Assembly (NCBI GenBank): GCA_963721115.1
Contig: CAVRIA010000023.1
Span: forward strand, 1 to 64,000
Length of the DNA stretch: 64,000 nt
Direction of reading: 5' to 3'
Origin: CAVRIA01 sp963721115
GTDB lineage: Bacteria; Desulfobacterota; Binatia; HRBIN30; CADEER01
Shown here: positions 56,240 to 64,000 of the stretch, one piece after another
Numbering within the stretch: position 1 is the first letter of the stretch
Layout of the letters: each line of letters starts with the position of its first letter
The notes under the pieces: model-generated
The model's database searches: none
The model's input: the letters and a program-made list of their open reading frames with translations, nothing else
What the model was told of the DNA's origin: nothing
Translations under genes and position numbers: made by a program

Positions 56240-57610
56240 ATGGCCAAGAACGATCCCGGCGCCGATACCGAGGCGCTGCTGGCGAGTGCGCGGCGCAAGC
56301 CGGCGCCTGTCTACCTGCTGATCGGCGAGCCGTACCAGACCGAGACGGCGGCGCGGGGGCTGATCGACGTCCTCGTCCCGCGCGAGCGGCGGAGCTTCAA
56401 CCTCGAGACCTACGACGGGCGCAACGCCGCGATCGGGCCGATTTTGGACAGCCTGCGCACGCCCGGGCTGTTCAGCGGTACCAAGGTCGTGTGGGTGCGG
56501 GAGCCCACCCTGTTCCTGTCCGGCGAGAAGCGATCCGACGTCGTCACCGACCTGTTCGCGGCCTGGAACGAGGAGCGTCCGGCGGAGGCGGCCGAGCGCC
56601 TGCTGGCGCTGGCGGCTCTGGCCGGCTGGACGCAGGAGCAGTTCGCCGCCACCGACTGGCAGGCCCTCTCCGCCACCGGCGCGGCGGCGATCTTCGGCCG
56701 CACGATCACCGCCGTCGAGCGAGACGCGGCGCGGGCCATCGCGGCGTACTGCGCCGAGCGCCAGGCCACGGTCGGCGCCCACCGCGACGAGAGCGGCCTG
56801 GTGGAGGAGTTTCTCGCCGCCGGCGTCCCCGCCGGCAACGTCCTCCTGTTCACGGCGGCTGCGGTCGATCGCCGCAAGCGGCTGATCAAGGTCATCCGCG
56901 AGGCCGGGATGGTCGCCGAGTACACCGTGCAGCGCGAGCGCAGCGGAGCGCTCTCCGCCGAGAGCGTGGGGGAGATCATCGACCGCGTCGCCGCGGCGCA
57001 CGGTAAGAAGGTGGCGCCGGCGGCGCGCCGCGCCATCGTCCAGCGCGCCGGCCGCGATCAGGCGCAGCTCGCCATGGAGCTCGAGAAGCTCTGCCTCTAT
57101 GCCGCCGATCGCGACGTCGTGACCGAGGAGGACGTGCGGGCCAGCGTGCGCGACCTGGCGGAGTCGTGGGTCTTCGACTTCACCCGTGCCCTGGCGCAGC
57201 GCCAGGCCGCCCCGGCCGTCGCCCTGCTGCGCGCCCTGTTCGAGCAGGGCGAGCATCCGCTGCGGCTGCTCGCCCTCATCGCACGCGAGGTCCGCCTGTT
57301 GCTGCTGGCACGCGACTGTCTGACCGACACGCTGGCCGGCGCGTGGGCGCCGGGAGTTCAGTACAACGCCTTTCGCGACCGCCTGCTGCCTCGACTCAGC
57401 GATACGCAACGGGAAGCCTTCGGAAACATTCACCCCTACGCGCTCTACCAGTGCCTGCAGAACGCCGGCCGCACGAGCACCGTCGCCCTGCAGCGGGCGG
57501 TGCTGGCTCTGCAGCGGCTCGACGTGCGCTTCAAGAGCAGCGGCGGCGATCCCAAGCTCCTGCTCGAGTCATTCGTGCTCGACATGTGCCGGCCGTCGGG
57601 ACCGCGATGA
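56240..57610 (+). CDS. holA: DNA polymerase III subunit delta
   Basis: 456 aa, longer than the usual 340. HolA opens the sliding clamp within the clamp loader. Landmarks: APVYLLIGEPYQTETAARGL (ATP-site-like N terminus), RRSFNLETYDGRNA, DSLRTPGLFSGTKVVWVREP, then KVAPAARRAIVQRAGRDQAQ, LAMELEKLCLYAADRDVVTE, EEDVRASVRDLAESWVFDF and FEQGEHPLRLLALIAREVRL, in the order and wording of the HolA family. The extra length lies mainly in a central segment (about 110-200). It starts after a CAACAAC repeat. The yihY-like gene follows after 72 nt. Confidence 0.92.
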   Translation: MAKNDPGADTEALLASARRKPAPVYLLIGEPYQTETAARGLIDVLVPRERRSFNLETYDGRNAAIGPILDSLRTPGLFSGTKVVWVREPTLFLSGEKRSDVVTDLFAAWNEERPAEAAERLLALAALAGWTQEQFAATDWQALSATGAAAIFGRTITAVERDAARAIAAYCAERQATVGAHRDESGLVEEFLAAGVPAGNVLLFTAAAVDRRKRLIKVIREAGMVAEYTVQRERSGALSAESVGEIIDRVAAAHGKKVAPAARRAIVQRAGRDQAQLAMELEKLCLYAADRDVVTEEDVRASVRDLAESWVFDFTRALAQRQAAPAVALLRALFEQGEHPLRLLALIAREVRLLLLARDCLTDTLAGAWAPGVQYNAFRDRLLPRLSDTQREAFGNIHPYALYQCLQNAGRTSTVALQRAVLALQRLDVRFKSSGGDPKLLLESFVLDMCRPSGPR

Positions 57611-57682
57611 AGCGAGCCCGCGACCGCCGAGCTTGACAGGGGCGACCGAGAGCTGCGCGGAGAGGAGCGAACGCTGGATCCC

Positions 57683-58615
57683 ATGCAACCCCGCACCGCC
57701 GACCACTGGAGTGTCGAGACCCTGACCACGGCGCTGATCGCGCGGCCGTGGCTACCCGCCCCGATCGTGGTGGTGCCGCTGGCGCTGATCCGCTTTCTCC
57801 ACCACCAGTGCATCCAGTGGGCGGCGGCGCTCGCCTACTACACGCTGATCGGCCTGGTCCCGCTCCTTGCCGCGACGTTCTCGCTGATGAAGGGCTTCGG
57901 CCTGCACCACGGCCTGACCCCGTTCATCATGAACACGGTCGGCGCCGGCTCTCCCGAGGTGGCGCACCAGATCGTTCGGTTCATCGACCAGACCAACGTC
58001 CGCGCCGTCGGCGTCCTCAGCGCCATCGCCGCTTTCCTGGCGGTGAGCGGCATCATGACCAACGCCGAGATGTGCTTCAACTCCATCTGGGGCGGCGTTC
58101 CGGGACGCTCCTGGCGGCGCAAGATCAACATCTTCGCCAAGGTCGCCGTCATCGCGCCGCTTCTCCTGCTCGCCGCCCTGGCGCTCACGGCCGTCCTGCA
58201 ACCCGGCAGCCGCATCTACGCCTTCTTCGACTCCCTGTACCTCGGCGACGCGGTGCTCGTCCTGCTCCGCCTGCTGCCGTACGCGCTGCTCTGGCTCAGC
58301 TTCACCGTGCTCTACACGGTGCTGCCCAACACGCAGGTCCGCAAGCGCTCGGCGATCCTCGGAGCGATCGTGGCGGGCACGCTCTGGCAGTTCGCGCAGT
58401 GGAGCTACGTCCACTTCGTCATTCGCCTGGTGCGCTACAGCGCCGTCTACGGGGCGCTCTGGCAGCTCCCCATCCTGCTCGCCTGGATCTACATCGCGTG
58501 GTGCGTGATGCTGTACGGGGCGGAGTTCTCCCGCGCTCACCACGAGGTGATCGCGCAGCGCCTCACTCGGCGTCGGCCCGCACCACGAACACCGGGCACG
58601 GTGCATGCCGAATGA
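57683..58615 (+). CDS. YihY/BrkB-family inner membrane protein
   Basis: 310 aa with six membrane segments. Family landmarks: CIQWAAALAYYTLIGLVPLL, AVGVLSAIAAFLAVSGIMTN, NAEMCFNSIWGGVPGRSWRR (the W/R loop typical of YihY), LSFTVLYTVLPNTQVRKRSA and SAVYGALWQLPILLAWIYIA then WCVMLYGAEFSRAHHE. YihY proteins were once called ribonuclease BN; their real role is unknown, probably in envelope homeostasis. Its last 53 nt overlap the convergent UspA gene. Confidence 0.9.
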   Translation: MQPRTADHWSVETLTTALIARPWLPAPIVVVPLALIRFLHHQCIQWAAALAYYTLIGLVPLLAATFSLMKGFGLHHGLTPFIMNTVGAGSPEVAHQIVRFIDQTNVRAVGVLSAIAAFLAVSGIMTNAEMCFNSIWGGVPGRSWRRKINIFAKVAVIAPLLLLAALALTAVLQPGSRIYAFFDSLYLGDAVLVLLRLLPYALLWLSFTVLYTVLPNTQVRKRSAILGAIVAGTLWQFAQWSYVHFVIRLVRYSAVYGALWQLPILLAWIYIAWCVMLYGAEFSRAHHEVIAQRLTRRRPAPRTPGTVHAE

Positions 58616-59009
58616 TCTTCTCGGCGACGCTGCCCATGACCAGGTGCGAGAGGCCCGAGCGGCCGTGCGTGGCGGTGACGATCAGGTCGACCTTGCGGTC
58701 TCGGGCGATGTTCAGGAGCTGGCCCGCCGGATCGCCGAAGTCGACCACCATCTCGCACTTGGGATAGCCCTGCAGCCGCGAGCGCCGCACCTCTTCCAAC
58801 AGACCCTCCACGTGGTGCCGGGCCTCCTGGAAGTTCAGGGTGTACGACTCCTCGCCGAGGAGATCTCCCGCCGGCACGTGCACCATGTGCGCCATGATCA
58901 CCGTGCCGTCGGCGTTGCGCGCGAAGCGCAGTGCGTAGTCCAGGGCGTGGTAGGACGTCTCCGAGAAATCGATTCCGCACAGAACCTGCTTGAACTCACG
59001 CGGCATCAT
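58563..59009 (-). CDS. Universal stress protein (UspA family)
   Basis: 148 aa, start at the ATG at 59009 (a second Met follows). UspA fold: KQVLCGIDFSETSYHALDYA, LRFARNADGTVIMAHMVHVP, a middle helix YTLNFQEARHHVEGLLEEVR, and the ATP-binding style C terminus VDLIVTATHGRSGLSHLVMG, SVAEKIIRHAPCPVFVVRAD. The GRSGLSHLVMGS loop matches the phosphate-binding GxxGxxxxxxGS motif, so it is probably a nucleotide-binding Usp. It converges on and overlaps the yihY-like gene by 53 nt. Confidence 0.93.
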   Translation of the reverse strand: MMPREFKQVLCGIDFSETSYHALDYALRFARNADGTVIMAHMVHVPAGDLLGEESYTLNFQEARHHVEGLLEEVRRSRLQGYPKCEMVVDFGDPAGQLLNIARDRKVDLIVTATHGRSGLSHLVMGSVAEKIIRHAPCPVFVVRADAE

Positions 59010-59054
59010 CCCCTCCCTCGCGAAAGATCCCTTCCCCTTCGATCCAGGAAAAGC

Positions 59055-59200
59055 TTACCACGAAGGGCACGAAGGCACACGAAGAGCACGAAGGCGATCC
59101 CTCTCGTGCCGACCAGAGCAGTCTCATTGCCGGCCGGCTCCGATCAGCTGAACCTTCATGTTTTTTCTTCGTATCCTTCGTGGCCTTCGTGGTGAACTCT
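59055..59200. repeat. CACGAAGG octamer repeat, inverted pair
   Basis: TTACCACGAAGGGCACGAAG and further CACGAAG units at 59055-59097 face CCTTCGTGGCCTTCGTGGTG at about 59170-59195. This CACGAAGG family is widespread in environmental bacterial genomes. The pair lies between the uspA start and the end of the CoA-transferase operon and could terminate the latter. A short CCTTCGTGG copy is at 5049-5057. Confidence 0.7.
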
Positions 59201-59249
59201 TCTCCGACGTTTAATCCGCGGCTGCGGTCTTTTCAAAGGGCAGCATCGA

Positions 59250-61653
59250 TCATCCGCTTTCCCCCACGACGCCGGCGCGGCGCAGGCGATCGATCTCCTC
59301 GCCGTCGAGCCCCAGCAGCTCGCGCAGTACCTCGTCGGTATTCTCTCCGAGGAGCGGCCCGGGAGCAGCGACGAAGCCGGGCGTGTTCGACAGGCGTGCC
59401 GCAACGCCGTCGTAGACGAGGGGCTCGCCACCGGGACCGCGGACGGTCGCCCAGTAGCCGCGGGCGCGCAGGTGCGCGTCGCGCTCGCACAGGTCGGCCG
59501 CGCTGGCGACCAGCCCCGCGGCGACGCCCGCCTCCTGCAGGCGGCGGACGACGTCTTCCGCATCGTTGCGCGACGTCCACTCGGCGACCAGCGCGTCGAC
59601 GACGGGCTCGTGCGCCAGCCGCAGGGCGAGGCTGGCGAAGCGCCCGTCGGTCGCCCATTCCGGATGGCCCATCGCTCCCGCGCAGCGACGCCACTCCGCG
59701 TCGTCGAACACCGCGATCGCGCACCAGCGCTCGCCCCGCGGTCCCTTGCCCTCCCGGTCGCGACAACGATATGCGCCGTGCGGTGCGGCGCGCCCTTCGG
59801 CAGAGCCGTTGCCGGGCCGCGGCGCGGCCGCCCCGTTCAGCACCTGCAGGAGCGGCGGGCCGATCGACGCGGCGAGGGCCTCGAGCTGGGAGACGTCGAT
59901 GTACTGCCCTTCGCCGGTGCGGGCGCGGTGCCGCAGCGCCATCAGCACCGCCAGGGCGGCGCTGTAGCCGCCGACCATGTCGGAGTACGAGAAGCCCCAT
60001 CCCGCCGGCTCGCCCCCGGGGTGGCGCATGTGAAACGTGTAACCGCATTCGGCCTGCAGGGTCGGGCCGTAGCTGACGCGGTCGCGGTACGGCCCGCTGC
60101 GCCCGAAGCCCGACATCCCCACCGCGATCACGTCCGGCTTGATGCGTCGCAGCGCTTCGTAGTCGAGGCCCCAATTGTCCATGACCCGGGGGCTGAAGTT
60201 GTCGATCACTACGTCGCAATGCCGCGCCAGGGAGCGTACCAGGTCGACGCCGCGCGCGTCGGACAGGTCGATCGCCAGGCTGCGCTTGCCACGGTTCAGG
60301 TTGCCGGCCGGACCGCCGCGGCGGTCGCCGTGCGCCGCCGCGTCGCGCCGTTCGACCTTGATGACGTCGGCGCCGTGATCGGCGAGCACCCGCGTCGCCA
60401 CCGGACCGGCCACCACCCACGTGAAGTCGAGGACCCGCACGCCGGCGAGGACACGCCGGCCGGCTTCCGCCGCCGGCCGCGGCGCTCGATCGCCGAGCGC
60501 GCGAGAAGAGGACGTCCCCGCCTCGGTGAAGACCTCCGCCGTGTGCTCGCCCGGACGAGGCGACGGACGGCGCAGGCGCCAGGGAGTGGAGCCGAAACGG
60601 TACGGCGCCCCCGGGTAGGTCATCCCCCGAATCTCCCGGAAGAAACCGCGCGCCCGCAGCTGCGGGTGGTCCGCCACGCCGGACAGTGAGCGCACCGCCG
60701 CGAAGGGCAGGCGCCGGAGCTGAGCGCCGTCCGCCAGATCGCCGGCGGTGTAGCCGCGCGCCCACTCGTCGAGGACGTCGAACAGGTGCTCGCACTCCTC
60801 GCGGCGCCGTTCGGCATCTTCCCAGCCCGGTTCCGCCAGGTCGCCGGCCGCGCCGTCCGCCTTCACCCACTCGACGAGAGAGGTCCAATCGCCGGCGCTG
60901 GAGAGGAGAGCGTAGCCGTCGCGGCAGCGCCCAACCCGGAACGTTCGGCTCCAGTGCAGGGTGCCGCGGCGGACGGCGACCTCGCCGTTCTGGCGGAAGG
61001 CGGCGCTCGCGTGCTCGACGTGGGACAGCACGCTCTCCTGCACGCTCACGTCGATGACCTGGCCGCGCCCCGCTGCGCTGGCGTTCGATCAGGGCCAGCA
61101 GCGCGCCGATCGCCGCGTGCAGCCCCGCGGCGTGGTGGGATTGGGGTCCGAGCGAGCGCTGCGGCGCCTCGCCCGGGTGGCCGTTGACGAACAGCATGCC
61201 GCCGGCCGCCTGCGCCACGAGATCGCAGCTGCGCCACTCGCAGCGCGGCCCCGACTGCCCGAAGGGAGAGATCAGGGCGATGATCAGATGCGGATGGCGC
61301 TCGGCGAGCGCCGCGGGCTCGAGGCCGCGCGCCCGCAGCCGCGCGGGCGTGCCCGTCGCCACCAGCACATCCGCCCCGCGCGCCAGGTGGTGCAGCCACT
61401 CGTGGCCGTCCGGCGACGCGAGGTCGAGCACGGCGCTGCGCTTGTTGGCGTTCTGGTGGCGGAAAGGGAAGCCGGCCTCGTCGAGGCCGTCGGCGGGAAA
61501 CGGACCGACGCGGCGCGCTGGATCTCCCCCGGGCGGCTCGAGCTTGACCACGTCCGCCCCCATGTCCGCCAGGAGCTTGCCGCAATAGGCCCCGCTCTCG
61601 TCGGCGAGGTCGAGAACGCGAACGCCGGCCAGGGCTTCCCGCCGGGAGTCCAA
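59250..61653 (-). CDS. Tandem CaiB/BaiF (family III) CoA transferase, two domains (one apparent frameshift)
   Basis: About 800 aa. The probable start is a TTG at 61653, 2 nt after the stop of the upstream gene; the frame is continuous if one G is removed from GGGG near 61071. Domain 1 (about 8-390) has LAGVRVLDLADESGAYCGKL, GADVVKLEPPGGDPARRVGP, and SLGPQSHHAAGLHAAIGALL, where the usual catalytic Asp position holds His. Domain 2 (about 405-795) has GVRVLDFTWVVAGPVATRVL, GADVIKVERRD, NLNRGKRSLAIDLSDARG, and FSYSDMVGGYSAALAVLMAL, with Asp in place. Domain 1 is therefore probably structural. Family III enzymes transfer CoA between acids; the substrate is unknown. Confidence 0.83.
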
Positions 61654-61655
61654 CG

Positions 61656-63482
61656 TCAGGAGTCCGAGCTCTCGCCGGACCGCTCGGGTTGAAGTCGAAT
61701 CAGCTTCGGTCCGGGGGCCTCGATCTGCCAGGTGGGGAAGTTCGAGTTGGAGGCCCACACGCCTCCATCGGCGTCGAAGTCGATCTCGCGCGTGTAGGTG
61801 ACGCGTGTCGGCAGCGGGTAGACCGTGAACTTCTCCGTCTGCGGCTGGAAGCGGATCAGCGTGTCCGAGTTGGTGCCGCAGATCCACACCGTGTCGGTGC
61901 GGCGGTCGACGTTGAGCGCGTACGGTGTCTCGACGCCCTCGATGGGGAGCTTCCAGGTCTCGAACTGTCGCGTGGCCGGCGTGTAGCGGGCCAGCACGCC
62001 GGCGCTGAAGCCCGGGATCCAGAGGTTGCCCTTCGAGTCGAAGCGCAGCCGGCGAGGACCCGCGAACGGCGTGTCGACCATCTCGATCGCTTTCGTGTCG
62101 GGGTCGATGCGGCCGATGCGGCGCTCGTTGAGCTGGCTGAACCACACCCCGCCGTCGGGAGCGATGTCGATGCCGTACGGAACGGGCAGGCTCACCCCCT
62201 CGCCGGAGGGCGGCTCGTCGACCGAAACGAGCTTCGCCAGCCACAGGAAGGCCGGCAGCAGGCGAACCACGGCCGCCTGGGTCCACGTGCGCGCCGGCAG
62301 GCGGATGGTATCGCGCTCCCCGGTCTTCGGGTCGATCATCGCGACCTGGTTGCTGATCGCCAGCGTGTACCAGAGGCGCCCGCGGTGATCGAAGCGCAGG
62401 GTGTGGGGATAGAGCCCCTCCTGCTGCTCGAGAATCCGCCACTGCTCGGTCTTCGGATCGAAGCGGCCGACCTTGTTGCCGAGGCACATGGTGACCCAGA
62501 TCGCGCCGTCCGGTGCGACCTGCAGGCTGTGCGGCGCGACGTGGGAGTTGCTGTTCGGCGCCAGCAGGGCTCCCGTGCCGGCGAACACCCCGCCGAGGGG
62601 CGAGTCGCCGCGCGGGATGTCGAACACCTTGCGCTCGCCGGTGCGCGGGTCGAGGCGGTAGAGCTTGTCCTGATTGGTGTCGACCGAGTAGATGCGGCCG
62701 TCCGGGTGAACGGCGAGGTCGTGCTGCATCGACGCCGGATGGCCGACGTCCCACTCGGTGATGACCGCCTTCAGTGCCGCTCCGCGCGGCCACGGCGGCG
62801 GCTCGAAGGGATGCGTCAGGGCCGGCAGGTAGCTGTCGTCGGCGTAGGCGGCGTTGAAGGCGCCGGGCAGCTCGGCGCGCAGGCCGCTCGAGATCACGCC
62901 GCCCATGCGGCCCATCAGCGTGAGAATCTTCTCCCAGTCCTCGCGGCTGCGCGTCACCCGCGTCGCCCAGCTACCCTGCTGGTGGCAGAAGGTGCACTGG
63001 CGGGTGAACTCCTCGCGGTGCTCGTCGCTCGACAGGCGCGCCAGCAGTAGCGGCATCCAGCGGCTGGCGGGAAGCTGCCAGGCGAGCTCGCGCGGGTCGG
63101 TCTCCACCGCCACCGCCAGATCGAGGCGATTCGGGCCCTCGGTGAGAACGACGCCGCGGCGTTCGAGGTCGTCGTAGCCGACGCGGCGGACGCGCAGGTC
63201 GTACGGGCCGATTTCGAGCGGTGGCAAGCGGAAGCTTCCGGTCTCGTCCGTGTAGACCGTCGTGGCGCGCCGCAGGCGCGGATGGGTCGCGGTCACCAGC
63301 GCGCCGCGAACCGGAGCGCCGGTCGCGTCGCGCACCGTTCCGGTGAAGCGGCCGACGGCGGCGGAGGCCGGCGCGATCGCAACGACGGCGAGCAGCGCCG
63401 CGACCGCCGCAGCGATCGCGAGACGGCAGCGCGCGCGCATCCCCACCCGGGCGCTCCGTCGCCGCACCGCGCCCCGGCTCAT
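61656..63482 (-). CDS. Exported protein with carboxypeptidase-regulatory-like domain, CxxCH haem site and Vgb-like beta-propeller
   Basis: 608 aa. A signal peptide lies near 18-42 (CRLAIAAAVAALLAVVAIAP). Domains: a carboxypeptidase-regulatory-like beta sandwich (RFTGTVRDATGAPVRGALVT, about 45-125), a cytochrome-c-type haem motif C163-T-F-C166-H167 in RQCTFCHQQGSW, and a beta-propeller with virginiamycin-B-lyase-like strands (LAVHPDGRIYSVDTNQDKLY, LQVAPDGAIWVTMCLGNKVG, IDIAPDGGVWFSQLNERRIG), about 225-595. This layout fits periplasmic quinoprotein or cytochrome-like proteins; true lyase activity is doubtful. Its start overlaps the stop of the upstream lipoprotein gene as ATGA, and the CoA-transferase starts 2 nt after its stop. 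Confidence 0.82.
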   Translation of the reverse strand: MSRGAVRRRSARVGMRARCRLAIAAAVAALLAVVAIAPASAAVGRFTGTVRDATGAPVRGALVTATHPRLRRATTVYTDETGSFRLPPLEIGPYDLRVRRVGYDDLERRGVVLTEGPNRLDLAVAVETDPRELAWQLPASRWMPLLLARLSSDEHREEFTRQCTFCHQQGSWATRVTRSREDWEKILTLMGRMGGVISSGLRAELPGAFNAAYADDSYLPALTHPFEPPPWPRGAALKAVITEWDVGHPASMQHDLAVHPDGRIYSVDTNQDKLYRLDPRTGERKVFDIPRGDSPLGGVFAGTGALLAPNSNSHVAPHSLQVAPDGAIWVTMCLGNKVGRFDPKTEQWRILEQQEGLYPHTLRFDHRGRLWYTLAISNQVAMIDPKTGERDTIRLPARTWTQAAVVRLLPAFLWLAKLVSVDEPPSGEGVSLPVPYGIDIAPDGGVWFSQLNERRIGRIDPDTKAIEMVDTPFAGPRRLRFDSKGNLWIPGFSAGVLARYTPATRQFETWKLPIEGVETPYALNVDRRTDTVWICGTNSDTLIRFQPQTEKFTVYPLPTRVTYTREIDFDADGGVWASNSNFPTWQIEAPGPKLIRLQPERSGESSDS

Positions 63483-64000
63483 TGGCTCTTCGCCTTTCCC
63501 TCTGCGACGGGGGCGACCAGCCGCAGCGATCCGTCGTCCGTGCGCCGCAAGGCGAAGTCGAGGGCGATGACGTCGAAGTGCTCGAGCCGAGCGACGCCGG
63601 AGGCCTCGCGGCGCTCGCCCCGCCAGTCGACGGCGATGCGAAACGGCGCCTCTTCCACGCCGGTTTCACAGGCCTCGATGAAGTCGACACCGACGCGGTA
63701 GACCCCCTCGATCGGCTGCGGCACGACCGCTCGCTCCGCCACCGGAGTGCCGAGACCGGGACAACGGACATCGCCCTCCAGCCGGGCTCCGGTTCGGGTC
63801 GGGCTGTTGCCGAAGTACAGGCTCTCCCAGGTCGGATCGGTCACGTACAGGTCCAGGTCGACCGGAGCGTTCCACGCCAGGGTCACCGTCAGTGCCGACG
63901 GATCGGCCGGCGGAGGCGCCGGCAGCGGCCGCACGGCCGGTGAGCGGGCCGTACAGGCCGCCAGGCTCGGCGCCAGGAGAATCGCGCCGAGCGCCCGCCA
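63479..64000 (-). CDS. Lipoprotein with DUF2135/YfaP-like domain (5-prime end outside window)
   Basis: The partial gene runs past the window edge. The visible N-terminal part reads LGAILLAPSLAAC, a lipobox ending (LAAC), so the mature protein is probably lipidated; a start must lie just beyond 64000. The domain LTVTLAWNAPVDLDLYVTDP, WESLYFGNSPTRTGARLEGD, then GVYRVGVDFIEACE fits YfaP/DUF2135-type beta sandwiches (VDLDLxVxDPxGExxYxGN). Its stop overlaps the start of the haem/propeller gene by 4 nt. A partner in the same envelope complex as that protein is plausible. Confidence 0.72.
   Translation of the reverse strand, partial: WRALGAILLAPSLAACTARSPAVRPLPAPPPADPSALTVTLAWNAPVDLDLYVTDPTWESLYFGNSPTRTGARLEGDVRCPGLGTPVAERAVVPQPIEGVYRVGVDFIEACETGVEEAPFRIAVDWRGERREASGVARLEHFDVIALDFALRRTDDGSLRLVAPVAEGKAKSQ

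Overview
The window is about 68% GC. It looks like a chromosomal contig from an uncultivated deltaproteobacterium-like lineage, most likely Candidatus Binatota or a related Desulfobacterota-type group. This is inferred from the gene mix: secreted proteins with EF-hand/dockerin-like CxGDCNGDG modules and a MYXO-CTERM-like tail, tandem CaiB-type CoA transferases, a Kdo hydroxylase, a dedicated sortase system, and intergenic spaces full of palindromic repeats. No rRNA, tRNA or CRISPR array was recognised.

Layout. 0-3.8 kb: repeats, an enoyl-CoA hydratase-family gene, then a Kdo hydroxylase and a ThuA-like protein. 3.9-5.0 kb: a block of long composite repeats. 5.0-14.9 kb: methyltransferase, pectinacetylesterase-like secreted protein, DsbA/ABM fusion, VOC protein, an inverted repeat copy, GST, type II NADH dehydrogenase, a secreted repeat protein and a hemolysin III homologue. 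15.1-21.6 kb: a translationally coupled ATP-grasp ligase and zinc metallopeptidase, divergent from a large multi-PAS hybrid histidine kinase. 21.6-27.3 kb: a relic-rich zone with a TauD-type dioxygenase, two truncated REP-type transposases, ParDE, an IS110-family element inserted in a palindromic element, and a DUF3300 remnant. 27.3-32.2 kb: a lipoamide-dehydrogenase-like flavoprotein, an SRPBCC protein and a sialidase-like secreted protein. 32.6-42.1 kb: a minus-strand treY / permease-UspA / glgX / treZ cluster that converts alpha-glucan to trehalose. 42.1-44.2 kb: a small membrane protein and a second block of composite repeats. 44.2-48.8 kb: two thioredoxin-fold proteins, an Lgt-like protein and a TMTC-like membrane TPR protein. 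48.8-54.0 kb: a dedicated sortase system, with sortase and its target on one strand and a two-component pair on the other. 54.0-59.0 kb: HMA protein, lytic transglycosylase, phosphatidylserine synthase, holA, YihY and UspA. 59.2-64.0 kb: a tightly packed operon of a double CaiB protein, a haem-site/beta-propeller protein and a lipoprotein that runs off the window.

Several genes are readable only if one base is removed or added, usually in a short C, G or A run. The uniform pattern points to uncorrected assembly indels rather than decay, so these genes are annotated as single CDS spans with the shift stated. The most interesting non-gene signals are (i) an IS110-family element whose ends can be set to the base by comparing the interrupted palindromic element with an intact copy in the same window, leaving a long non-coding end that should hold its bridge RNA; (ii) about 150-bp palindromic elements that share termini but carry unrelated cores; and (iii) long composite repeats and CAACAAC-type spacers recurring between genes. 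The most interesting protein-coding candidate is the metallopeptidase/ATP-grasp pair.
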